NCBI GenBank assembly: GCA_964036195.1
Contig: OZ038460.1
Span: forward strand, 17,611,504-17,675,503
Origin: Sphaerolaimus hirsutus
Lineage: Eukaryota; Nematoda; Chromadorea; Monhysterida; Sphaerolaimidae
Length of the DNA: 64,000 nt
Direction of reading: 5' to 3'
Shown: one piece after another, positions 54,658 through 64,000 of the stretch
Numbering within the stretch: position 1 is the first letter of the stretch
How the letters are laid out: each line of letters opens with the position of its first letter
Made by a program: the position numbers and the translations under genes
Notes under the pieces: generated by a model
The model's database searches: none
What the model was told of the DNA's origin: nothing
What the model saw: the letters and a program-made list of their open reading frames with translations, nothing else

Positions 54658-56278
54658 ACGTATTTGCATTTACTCGCTTTTACGTATACTCAAGTACTGA
54701 CTAAATGAAGGGTGTGCTTCTAAAAGTACCGATCTACAAATTTTTCAAATTCGAGTTGGCCCATTTTTGGGGTCCCCATAAAAACGCGCTTCAAAAAATA
54801 TATAATATGTGGGGGGTGCGAAATTCAATTTTGAGATATGGGGGGCCGAAAAATGCAAAAAAGCAAAATACAGTTAGGCAGTGTTATGGAAAAAGTACCG
54901 ACCTACAAGCTTTTTCAGCTTTTGTATCTTTAAAAGTATTGATCTACACACTTTTTTCAAAATTGTATCCTTAACAGTACTGATGTACACACTTTTTTCA
55001 AAATTGTATTTTTAAAAGAACCGATCTGCACAATATTTTTTGTGCTTCTAAAAGTACCGACGTCAGATCGGCACTTTTCAGCTCAAAAATTCATTTTGTG
55101 CTTTTTTATTATGGGTAAAAGTACCAATCTACATCTATCTGATTTTGTGCTTTTAAAGGTACCGATCTTCATGCGCTTCACAAATTGTACCATTAAAAGT
55201 ACGCAATTCACTAAATTTAATATAGCTAGTTACACATGTATCACCCAAAGATTATATCATGCATAACAATAACCAAGAACCCATACTCAAAGTACCCATA
55301 CCCAATACTCATGTGTGGGAATGGCATACTTCAAACTTTGAATTGCGATTATCTCAAAGTCGATGTTTTTTGTAGATCGGTACTTTTAGAAGCACACCCT
55401 TCAAATACATTTGCTCTGAAAAATACCAGTACATACCTATCTTTACTCGCACTTTTATATATTATTCGAGTAGAGAAAACGTATATGAAACGGAACTTAC
55501 AGAAAAAATAGAAACCTTGATATAACATCAAAGTTCATCAAAGAAGAAATACTTATCAACAGAAAAAAACTCCATTGTCTTCCGGAGAATAAATAGAGAA
55601 TATACCCACCTTTACATTTTCTGTGAGAAAAAATACTCATGCTTACATTTTCTGTGAGTACTCACTTTTACGTTTTATGTTTGAATAAAATATTCCCTCG
55701 CTTTTATGTTTTCCCTGAAATTAAAGTACCGTATTTCCTCGAAATACCCCCAGGGGGTTAATTTTTTCAGAGTGGAAATTTTGAGGGGGGTATTTCGAGG
55801 GGGCTTATTCGAGGGGGGTATTATTTCGTCAGAAATTTTCGGAAAAGTCATACTAAAGAATACGCTTTTACATACCCCAAACCGGTAATAAACGTAACCA
55901 AATAGGGTATATAAGAACATAACAGGGATGTAAACGTACATCACTACAGAAACTAGCTTATATGTAAAATGGTCGCAATAAATACATCATGTTCCCTGCG
56001 TATATGATGTACCTTATTCCAGAGGGGGGGGGGGTATTTCGAGGGGGGTTTATTTTTTCCTCAGCTCGAAAACACCTGGGGGTATTTCGAGGGGGGGGGG
56101 GGTTAATTCAAGGGGGGGTATTTCGAAGAAATACGGTAATTTAGTAATTTACTTACCTTTTTTGCAGTGTAAATATAAAAATCTTACTTAACGTTTCCTG
56201 TACTCCGTGGTGAGTAAAGTAAAAATACTTTATGTTTACGTTTACTTTGGAGAAAGTTCAGTACTTTTTACAACTCTG
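54645..56278. mobile_element. hAT-like element in locus F, 8-bp duplication GTGCACAC
   Basis: Starts CATAGTTGCTTAAACG, ends CTTTTTACAACTCTG. GTGCACAC at 54637-54644 and 56279-56286. Two nested elements lie inside: a foldback at 54707-55402 (ends GAAGGGTGTGCTTCTAAAAG and mirror, AAAT on both sides) and a TA-target MITE at 55729-56136 (CCGTATTTCCTCGAAATACC, TA on both sides). Confidence 0.92.
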
Positions 56279-56286
56279 GTGCACAC

Positions 56287-56632
56287 GGGGGAGCGGCCCT
56301 ACGGCTGCAAGTACTGTGGCAAAACTTACGCTACACAGGGTTCATTGAAAAGACACGTGAATGCTATCCACCTAGGTCTGCTACCACACGATTGCACCCA
56401 CTGCGAGAAGACATTCTACACACAATCAGAGCTGAAAGTGCATATGCGCGTGCACACGGGCGAGCGGCCGTACGTCTGCGAGCAGTGCGGCAGGGCGTTC
56501 TCTTTACGCGGTGAATTGAACAAGCACGTGAATGCCATTCATTTGCGCCTGCAACAGGACAAGTGCACCCACTGCGGCAAAACATTTCGCTGGAAAAGGT
56601 CGTTGGCCTTGCACATTGCGACGGTGCACCTG
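56287..56632 (+). pseudogene. Locus F fingers 5-8 segment, ending at a splice donor
   Basis: Starts GGGGAGCGG (GERPYGC) and covers fingers CKYC, CTHC, CEQC and CTHC. It ends TVHL at CTG|GTGCCACTCCC. Joining to 56905 gives VHLGEKSHEC, a normal linker. Confidence 0.75.
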
Positions 56633-56904
56633 GTGCCACTCCCAGACCCTGTAAAAGACCCTGTAAAGTGTCATGTGTCATGTAAAAGACCCTGCAAAAT
56701 CCTGTGTATCCTAATCTTATTTAATCATATCTAAATCTTATGTTTTTGTATCCAAATCTTTGTCAAAAGGTTATATTTGCATACAAAAGTGTAAGATTTG
56801 GATACCATAAAATAATATTTGGATACACATGACACTTTACAGTGTCTTTTACATGACACATGACATTATACAGGGTCTTTTACAGGGTCTGGGAGTGGCA
56901 CCAG
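56633..56904 (+). other. Intron 2 of locus F, an introner-like palindromic element (272 bp)
   Basis: Starts GTGCCACTCCCAGACCCTG and ends CAGGGTCTGGGAGTGGCACCAG: perfect 19-base inverted ends plus AG. The intron is essentially the whole element. It lies between fingers, at a different position from intron 2 of B and E (inside a finger), so it was gained independently. Confidence 0.82.
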
Positions 56905-57261
56905 GGTGAAAAGTCACACGAATGTCAGCTTTGCGGCACGGCTTTCAACCAGAAATACCGTTTAGCTGGACACATTAGAAGTGTGCACTTGGGCGAGAGA
57001 GAGCACGAGTGTGAGCATTGCGGCAAGGCGTTCAGCAGCAAACCAATGTTGATGAGGCATGTCAACTCAGTCCACCTAAAGCACCGCACACAAAAGTGCA
57101 GTCAGTGTGGCACGGCTTTTCCTGATAAATGTACTTTGGCCAGGCATATCAGATCAGTTCACTTCAAGCAGAAGCCGCACAAATGTGTGCACTGTGCCAG
57201 CTCGTTTCGGTCGCGCACGCACCTGAAAAGACACGTGCTTTCACTGCATGAGGATGAGTGA
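56905..57261 (+). pseudogene. Locus F last exon, fingers 9-12
   Basis: GEKSHEC then fingers CQLC, CEHC, CSQC and CVHC with regular spacing and an acidic tail (LHEDE) before TGA. All zinc ligands are present. Listed with the broken gene because it lies downstream of the hAT. Confidence 0.75.
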
Positions 57262-57276
57262 TGACTGACCGGACTA

Positions 57277-57500
57277 GGTGCCAGTCCCAAGCCATGTAAA
57301 GTGTAAAGTAAAGTGTCAAGTGTAAAGTCAAATGCAAAGTAAACTGTCAAATGTCATGCAAAGTCCAGTAATTCAATCTTTTTATTTTTGTTTTGATCGA
57401 CACTTTACTTTGCATTTGAGTTTACATTTGACACTTTACTTTGCCTTTGACTTTACATTTGACACATTACTCTACACTTTACAGGGCTTGGGACTGCCCC
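57277..57500. mobile_element. Introner-like palindromic element just after locus F
   Basis: Ends GGTGCCAGTCCCAAGCCATG and CAGGGCTTGGGACTGCCCC; core of GTAAAGTGTAAAGTAAAGTG and its mirror. It begins 16 bases after the stop codon of locus F. Confidence 0.8.
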
Positions 57501-57537
57501 TTGTTGGGCAGTCGGTGCAGCTATGCCTTGCCACGAG

Positions 57538-57918
57538 TAGGGTTCAAATGGGATCCCGATCCCGAATCCCGATAAGTTTTGGGATTTTGCAGGCTCAATC
57601 CGATAATTCCCCCAATCCCGATCCCAAAATAATTACTCCCTAATACCAATCCCAGAAAAACGTACTAAATTGGTGAAATGACTTTTTTGCACTATGAAAT
57701 GTGAACGGAAAGCTACGTTGTACATTTTAAGCCACTTTTCTGCCACCCAAGCATGTTTTTCCAAGCGGCCTACTTTGTTCAAAATCCCGATCCTGATGAC
57801 GGAACGGAACCCTAACACTGATCCTGATCCCGACCCCAAAAATTAAAAAAAAACGCGTTCCCGATCTCGAAAACTAAAAAAATTGCAGTGACAAAAAGTC
57901 GATCCCGTTTGAACCCTA
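57538..57918. mobile_element. hAT-like MITE with GATCCCGATCCCGA core
   Basis: Starts TAGGGTTCAAATGGGATC, ends GATCCCGTTTGAACCCTA. Flanks GCCACGAG (57530-57537) and GCCACCAG (57919-57926) agree at 7 of 8. Confidence 0.85.
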
Positions 57919-58032
57919 GCCACCAGTCAGTGTGAAGATATGAAGTGATACCAGCTTTGCAGACATCGCCAGTGATAATTTTTTTACGCAGCTAACCAAA
58001 TATCATAAGATAGTGATACCAAAGGGGCAGGC

Positions 58033-58238
58033 CTGATACGCACATCTGCCCGTTACGCACATTTGCCCGTTTTTCACTTGACACTTTTTCAAGTGATTTT
58101 CAGATATGAGTAAAGTGAAAAAAGTTGCGCAATGACATTAGTGAACTTTTTTCACTTCACTCATATCTGAAAATCACTTCGAAAAGTGTCAGGTGAAAAA
58201 ACGGGCAAATGTGCGTAACGGGCAGATGTGCGTATCAG
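58033..58238. mobile_element. Hairpin MITE, CTGATACGCACA termini
   Basis: A single-hairpin relative of 27808-28169: CTGATACGCACATCTGCCCG and the mirror around TTTTCAGATATGAGTAAAGTG arms. Confidence 0.8.
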
Positions 58239-58257
58239 TGCACCCTCATACCAAATA

Positions 58258-58584
58258 CCGTAAATTCGCTAATAATGCGACATATCTCTAATAATACGAC
58301 ATCTCCAATAGTGTGACACCCTTGGGCACGTTGTGTCAAAATAATGTGACACTCTCTAATAATGCGACACTCTCCAATAATGTGACACCCTGAGAAAAAG
58401 CAAAACAAAAAAAAACGTAACGATGTTGTAATCAGTCGCATTTGAGTTATGTGAACAATGAAGTTTATGATTCGACAAAAATATAATGCGACAGTTTCCA
58501 ATAATACATCATCTCCAATAGTGCGACACCCAAAAATATGCTGAGAACAATAGTACAACAGTCGCATTATTAGAGAATTTACGG
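58258..58584. mobile_element. TA-target MITE, AATAATGCGAC subterminal repeats
   Basis: Ends CCGTAAATTCGCTAATAATG and TTATTAGAGAATTTACGG between TA dinucleotides (58256-58257, 58585-58586). TAATAATGCGACA units repeat near both ends. Confidence 0.82.
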
Positions 58585-58626
58585 TATCATATATTCATAT
58601 CATACCATAAGAGCATTAGCTGACAT

Positions 58627-59535
58627 CAGTGGCGTAGCCAGGGGGGGTGGGGGGGCGGCCGCCCCCCCCCTTCCAGGGTGAGGAATAAAAGTGTGAGAAA
58701 ATGTGTTCTCTTGCAACGATGTTGGGGTCAATTTTCAAAAATTTTGCGCCCAAGCGGGCATTTTTGCTTCACATTACGGGCATTTTCACTTCACAGGTCG
58801 GGATTACCTCAAGCTGGCTGAAAATGCACTCAATTGAGTCCATCTCGCTGTATATGCATGTAAATTACATACACACCGTATTTCCTCGAAATACCCCCGG
58901 GGGGTTTATTGTTTCAGAGTGAGAATTTTGAGGGGGGGTTAAACGAGGGGGGGGGTATTTCGAGGGGGGGTTTATTATTTCGCCAGAAATTTTTTGAAAA
59001 CCAAGTACTAAATTGTCGTCTGAAACATACGCAGACGTCGAAAATGCAACAAAAATCGCCATTTATAAGACTCTAAAGACTTGTATAAGCGTGTAGACGT
59101 ATAATAATTGTTCTCACATAACAGAGTCATCGTTTTTAACGTGTGTTTTGCATTACCCAGATGACAAACCGCAGCCTTTGTCATTTACGTTCTCTATACA
59201 CTAAATTTGGGGGGGGGTATTTCGAGGGGGGGTTTATAAGTTCATAGTGTCCATTTTGAGGGGGGGTATTTCGAGGGGGGGGGGTATTTCGAGGGGGGGG
59301 GTATTTCGAGGAAATACGGTATACAGCGCTCTGAGGCGTCAATGGCACCATGGCACGGCGCCTGCGAATGGCGCCAATACCATGGCTTGGCGCCTACGAA
59401 TGGCGCCAGCGCCATGGCGCAATGTCCCCTCTACAGCGGTCAAATTTTAGGGGGGGGGGGGGGCGCCGCCCCCCCCCGTTCGCCGGGCTCCGTAAACAAT
59501 CCGCCCCCCGCTCAAAAATCCTGGCTACGCCACTG
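58627..59535. mobile_element. hAT-like element, 8-bp duplication GCTGACAT, with nested MITE
   Basis: Ends CAGTGGCGTAGCCAGG and CCTGGCTACGCCACTG. GCTGACAT at 58619-58626 and 59536-59543. A CCGTATTTCC-type MITE (58876-59319) is nested. GGCGCC repeat and poly-C/poly-G stretches lie near the ends. Confidence 0.92.
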
Positions 59536-59543
59536 GCTGACAT

Positions 59544-60210
59544 TAGGTTATCGCGTCTTTGTTCTTTATCTAAATAGTAATTTAGACATACGTTTGTAAC
59601 CACGTAGTTTATATACCTACCTATTTATATAAATATTTTCTTATCAATGCAAGATATGTCTGCTGCATAAAGTTTTTTAAATGATTGTTCTCTGAATCTG
59701 GAGATAAAACGTATGTATGTACTCGAACGATACGTATGTATACCACCCGAGTACTGAGTAAATACGTTCGTTTCCTCCAGAAAAATACCAGTACTCACCT
59801 AAAAACGTACTTTTTGAAAGTACGTGAGTACATAAAACGTAAAACGAAAATTTATGGGGCGCATAAAAAGCAGAAGTGACTAAACGATTGAAACGTGTAA
59901 AAATGACCGCGGAAATGATCGAAGTTGCGATCGGTAGGTAAAGCGATTTCGACTTTTACACCATTTTATGATTTGCTGGGTAGAAAATCGAGAAAATACT
60001 AACTTTTCCCTGAGTAACAATGCAAAAATACTCACTTTTTACGCAGTGCAAAAGTAAAAACTTACATTGAGTTTTCTATACTCAGGTGTGAGTACAAATA
60101 TAGTACTTTACATACATGTTTACTTTGAAAAAAGTACAGTACTTTAACCACTCTGCATTCAATCAGACGTAATGCGAAGCGATGAAATCGTCAAATTTGT
60201 GCCCCAAGGG
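59544..60210. other. hAT remnant, no gene
   Basis: About 59690-60155 has GTACTCGAGTA/GAGTAC-type hAT sequence ending TACTTTAACCACTCTG at about 60155. The left end was not identified. Nothing else is supported. Confidence 0.45.
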
Positions 60211-60797
60211 GCCAGGCCTCCTACGCACAAACGCCTGGCGCGCACAAACGCCCGGCACGCACAAAATTGAGCCCGCCACGCACAAATGTCCGGTACGCAC
60301 AAATCTGATGCTCTGTGAACCGTGAATACACGTGAATACACGTGAATTACACGTGAATGCACCCAACATGCACTCAAACACTCGGTGAGATTGGTGGCAA
60401 TGTTATATTCGGCGGATATGATACTCTGCCCTCGCACTCATTTATGTCTCACGTTGGAAGCGTGCCAACGATGATAAAGCATGCGATTTTTGTAAAAAGA
60501 TGAGAGAAATCATTGTGTGAATAAGTATCGTTAGAGTAAATGAGTATCGTTAGAGAGATGACTTTTTTCAACTTTTCAACTTTGAAAATCGCATGGGTAA
60601 AACATCGTTGACACGCTTCCAGCGGGAACCACGCGTGCAGGGTGTAAAGTGACTGGAGTATACAATTACATAACGACTGGCATGCACACAGCTACAGTTT
60701 TGTGCATACCGGGCGTTTGTGCGTACCGGACTTTCATTTTGTGCGTGCCAGGCATTTGTGCGCGCCGGGCGTTTGTGCATACAGGTGCGGAGCCGCA
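60211..60797. mobile_element. Palindromic element (CGCACAAACGCC repeats) with nested MITE
   Basis: The left arm repeats ACGCACAAACGCC and the right arm its mirror (GGCGTTTGTGC). A GTATAC-type MITE in inverted orientation occupies 60404-60663 between them. Confidence 0.65.
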
Positions 60798-61330
60798 CCA
60801 AGCGTGTCTATTCAAAATCGTCGCGGATTGAACCACTCGAATTCATCCGACCTCGACCATTTTGCTTGGCTGTGCTCCAAGAGTTTCATGTGCTGCAGTT
60901 GCAATGAAATGCACCACGCCACGGCACTGGTGCCACTTTAGGGCGCCAAAGGGCGACGACGTGCCATTGTGCTTGGCGTCTTTTTGTTCCGGCAGTTTTC
61001 CAATCCCTGTCCGCAGTCGGCGGCAGGGTGGTTTGGCTACGGCGTTAAATTTGGCACAATGCCAGGACAATGCGAGTCGTTACGAAATGACGTTTATAAA
61101 AGGAATGGGTTTATGCCTGCGCAGCTTAAAATGTTTTCGGTTGCAGTATTTTGCGTGTCTGCGACATTGCAAAACACTGCTGCTACATATCAGTGGTGGC
61201 ATTCCAACTGCCAGTCAGTGTGTGTGTTATTGTGACAGAGTGTAATTTTTACATCCAGCGACAGAAAAATGGCCCATACAGTATAATCACAGCTGTATCA
61301 CACGCCTCGCAGTAATTCAGTCGATTAGAT
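60798..61330. other. Unique GC-balanced sequence, unidentified
   Basis: Several overlapping plus-strand frames exist, none with a recognisable domain. It is not obviously repetitive and could hold exons of an unrelated gene. Confidence 0.3.
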
Positions 61331-61362
61331 TTAAATGTTAGAGGAACGGACGCACTGGCGTC

Positions 61363-61558
61363 ATGCCAATGACGTCATCAAAAAGTTGCTCTAGGAAAAT
61401 ATTTACGCGAAGAAGAACCAGTGCGACTATGTATCCAAAAGTGATGTCGTTTTTCAAAAAGGAGAGGGGTCAACCTAATACACTTTCGAGCAACACCGAG
61501 AACTTGTCACGATTGCAGAAGGGAACCTGTTTGCAGCGGGGCCTGGCACAACATGACA
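61363..61558 (+). CDS. Possible coding exon, unidentified
   Basis: An open frame from ATG at 61363 (MPMTSSKSCSRKIFTRRRT...) to a potential donor CAG|GTATGTG at 61558/61559, about 65 residues, basic and Ser-rich. It is unique sequence, unlike the surrounding repeats. No family is recognised and no acceptor partner was found, because a hAT follows at 61593. Could be the first exon of a gene continuing to the right, or chance. Confidence 0.25.
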
Positions 61559-61592
61559 GGTATGTGCTTTTACACACTTTTTTACAGAGCTG

Positions 61593-62198
61593 CAGAGTTG
61601 TTAGAATTACTGAACTTTTTAAAAGTATATGTAAACGTAAAGTATTTTTTTTACTCATCACAAAGTATAGAAAACGTAAAATACTTTTTTTTTACTCATA
61701 CGTACGTGTAAATGTGGGTACTTTTTTGTGAGTGTAGAAACGACTACTTTTCTTTATAGAATGTGTAAAAGTGGGCACTTTTTCATACGTGTACAGCACA
61801 AAGTATGTTTTTCCATACGCAAATGACAGATTATATAGTTTTCAAGGTCTTTTATTTCTAGGAGATAAAAATCATCGTTCTCTTGACTCGTTTACCACAT
61901 CCATTGTCTCCACAACCATTTCGATTTGGTTGCGAATTTTGAAATTTTTCAAGGCACTACCCCCGCATATCTAAAATATTCAATGGAAACAGTTCTGTAA
62001 ATACATAGCAGTGTAGTTACTTTATAAATATGTCCCACATTGAATTTTCATAAATACATTTTCCGTACGCGTACGCTTTGGAAGTGTACGTGTACAAGTG
62101 CGTACGGTATTTTTTTGAAAAGTATATGTAAATGTATTTACCGCGTACTCGCGTACGCGTATTTTTTGAGTAAACGTACCTACCTTTTAACAACTCTG
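61593..62198. mobile_element. hAT-like element, 8-bp duplication CAGAGCTG
   Basis: Starts CAGAGTTGTTAGAATTAC, ends CTTTTAACAACTCTG. CAGAGCTG at 61585-61592 and 62199-62206. The right part resembles the left end of 4837-7168 in inverted orientation. Confidence 0.92.
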
Positions 62199-62206
62199 CA
62201 GAGCTG

Positions 62207-62931
62207 AGGGCGCATAAAGCATGACAAAATGCTCGATTTGCCTGTTTATCTTGTGCCCATAGCTGACTGATGTTTCAACACGTTTGATTTATTGCAATTA
62301 TAAAAGCAGTGGGTAGAGTCGGCTCTTTTGCACCGACATTTTCCTAAAAAATACTTATGCCTCGCACATTTTCGAGGCCTTGCACATTTTCGAGTTAGTA
62401 AGTAAAACGCACTGCAATAATGATATAATTGAGGCGTCTAATTCTAAAAGTCGACAAGTCCACAAAATGCGATTTTGAGTAAATCGCATTTTAAGTTTCA
62501 TTTCCAATTCCAAGTCCGAGTTTTTTCCCAAAAATGTCAAATTTGGCACTTTGCCATATGGGCATGTGAGGTCAAAAAATTTATGGAAAATTATGAAAAA
62601 TGTGTGAGAGTAGCCCCAGATGATGTTTCCGGGTCTAACTCAAAATTGTCATATTTTGGTCTTGTAGACTTTTAGAATTGGACGCCTCAATTTCATTTTT
62701 TTTGTAATTTCAACACGATTTCCGGCAAGTGCAAAAAAATTTCCATTTCCGATTCCGTTTTCCGTAAAAAATATTTGCTGACACCCTAATCGCAGTTGCT
62801 ATGGCTTCTGAGATCTGACGCGTCTGAGATTCATCCTATTTTCCTGGCGAGCGTGTTTGCATTTCGTTCGCATTTTCTATGGTGGGCACAACTGCGATTT
62901 GATCCCCCAGTGCGTTATAGTGCAATTTGCC
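62207..62931. other. No gene; short repeats
   Basis: About 62340-62790 includes an inverted stretch: GAGGCGTCTAATTCTAAAAG at about 62430 and its mirror at about 62670-62690. Otherwise unassigned. Confidence 0.4.
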
Positions 62932-63048
62932 AGAATTTTCATTCGCAGAGCCCCCAGAATTTTCATTCGCAGAGCCCCCAGAATTTTCATTCGCAGAGCC
63001 CCCAGAATTTTCGTTTGCAGAGCCCCCAGAATTTTCATTCACAGTGCC
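62932..63048. repeat. 24-bp minisatellite (AGAATTTTCATTCGCAGAGC...)
   Basis: Nearly five head-to-tail copies of a 24-base unit with few differences. Confidence 0.92.
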
Positions 63049-63117
63049 CCTTCATTTTCCTTCGCAATTGCCTGTATTTTTGATCGCAAATGCTATGTGA
63101 GCAATGTGAAAAAAATG

Positions 63118-63743
63118 TGAGTATTTTCTTCAAGATGGAAAGAAACCGCAATCATCTAGAATATTTATATTTGTTTTTGTTGTCTGTTTTTTTTTGCACA
63201 AAAGCATTGTAAAACATGTTATGGAACATTTTTGAACAAAAGTAGCCTTGGCGCCAGCATTTTTCTGTATTTTGCAAACATTTTGCCATTGTGTGAAAAT
63301 AATTGCACAATAAATTTGTTTGGAAAATACTTACAGAACTGTTGGCACCAAGTCTACTTTTGCTCAGAAATGTTCAATAACATGTTTTTCAATGCTTTTG
63401 TGCAAAAAAACAAGAACAGCAAACAAAAAGTAGATATAATTATTTTAGTCGGATTGGTTTTTCTTCCTGACTTAAAGAAAATACACACAAAAATGCTGGC
63501 GCCAAAACTACTTTTGCTTGGAAATGTTTCATGACATGTTTTTCAATGCTTTTGTGCAAAAAAACAGACATCAAAGATAAAAATAAATATTTTAGTCAAC
63601 TGCCATTTCTTTCCGCCTTGAAGAAAATACTCACAAACATGCTGGTGCCAAGTCTACTTTTGCTTGGAAATGTTCTATGACATATTTTTCAATGCTTTTG
63701 TGCAAAAAAACAAACAACAAAAAATAGGTAGATAAAAATATAT
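63118..63743. repeat. About 150-bp repeats, three direct and one inverted
   Basis: CTACTTTTGCT...AATGTT...TTTTTCAATGCTTTTGTGC occurs in units starting near 63354, 63508 and 63654. An inverted unit lies at about 63118-63245. GGCGCCA or GGTGCCA precedes each. Confidence 0.8.
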
Positions 63744-63745
63744 AC

Positions 63746-64000
63746 CGTATTTCCTCGAAATACCACCCCCCTTGTTTGACCACCCCCTCTCGAGACCATT
63801 ATGAAAAAATCACCCCCCCCCACTCGAAATACCCCCCCAGATTGAGTGTAAAGAGAACGTACATGACAAATACTGCAGTTTGTGTTCTGCGTAGTGCAGA
63901 ACACATGTTAAAACAATGTTGGAATCACGTGAGAACAGTGTTTATACCATCTACGTACTAATATTAGTATACAGGAGTCTATACATGTCAGTTATTGATG
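63746..64000. mobile_element. TA-target MITE, CCGTATTTCC type, cut by the window end
   Basis: Begins CCGTATTTCCTCGAAATACC after TA, with poly-C blocks. The internal GAGAACGTACATGACAAATAC motif also occurs near 19140. The right end lies outside the window. Confidence 0.65.

Larger units (their letters stand above)
54274..57261 (+). pseudogene. Locus F: 12-finger C2H2 zinc-finger gene broken by one hAT-like insertion
   Basis: Fingers 1-4 are 54274-54644, a hAT occupies 54645-56278, fingers 5-8 are 56287-56632, an introner-like intron is 56633-56904, and fingers 9-12 are 56905-57261. The insertion lies in the His-Thr of the linker after finger 4; removing it gives [12 protein letters not shown], a perfect linker. 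The start ATG is conserved with D and E. As it stands, translation from the start stops at 54655-54657, three residues into the element, giving a 127-residue 4-finger protein. All twelve fingers retain their zinc ligands, so the coding parts look well preserved for a dead gene. Confidence 0.8.

Noticed and set aside
59342-59599. Frames over the GGCGCC-rich stretch as coding
   Set aside because: The stretch is inside a verified hAT and consists of simple palindromic repeats with homopolymer runs.
62836-63042. NENSGGSA repeat protein on the minus strand
   Set aside because: It is a translation of the 24-bp minisatellite; the unit length being a multiple of three keeps the frame open by necessity.

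Overview
The window is eukaryotic, almost certainly from an animal (an arthropod or other invertebrate is my guess, but no sequence here fixes the taxon). The only convincing protein-coding content is a cluster of plus-strand C2H2 zinc-finger (ZF) genes with GT-AG introns. It sits in a dense bed of non-autonomous DNA transposons, hairpin MITEs, foldback elements and minisatellites. I see no transposase, reverse transcriptase, rRNA, tRNA or CRISPR array.

ZF loci, left to right. Locus A (694-1275) is a 5'-truncated 5-finger copy fused in frame to a GC-rich minisatellite. Locus B (9263-14087) is a 15-finger gene broken by two hAT-like insertions. Locus C (26757-27001) is a fragment. Locus D (33616-34748) is the one intact gene: 10 fingers, 309 residues from its conserved ATG. 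Locus E (39415-52880) is a second copy of B, broken by two hAT-like insertions and carrying a 9.2 kb intron. Locus F (53916-57261) is a 12-finger gene broken by one hAT-like insertion. B, D, E and F share one layout: a GC-rich noncoding first exon ending in a GTGAGT donor, an intron of 61 bp to 1.4 kb ending in CTCGCAG, then an exon that opens at a conserved ATG (lost in B) and runs into the fingers.

Two large paralogous blocks explain the layout: 812-14437 (A+B) and 34285-53470 (D+E). Insertions present in only one block have matching empty sites in the other, so their boundaries and 8-bp target duplications can be read directly. Between the blocks, 14.4-33.6 kb holds MITEs, a near-identical 0.9 kb duplication spaced 3.0 kb apart, two tandem arrays (21.0-24.3 kb and 24.7-25.3 kb), ZF fragment C, and nested foldback elements. 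From 57.3 kb to the end there is again only nested mobile DNA and a few unidentified unique stretches.

The most interesting signals are these. (1) A palindromic element family with GGTGCCAGTCCC-type ends forms GT-AG introns inside ZF exons at two independent sites, each restoring the reading frame exactly; this is introner-like behaviour. (2) hAT-like insertions fall repeatedly in finger codons, three of them within the same Cys-Gly-Lys-Ala-Phe stretch. (3) Related hAT and TA-target MITE subfamilies change every copy of their subterminal repeat together. (4) Six substitutions separating paralogous fingers are packed into 15 bases of DNA-contact helix.
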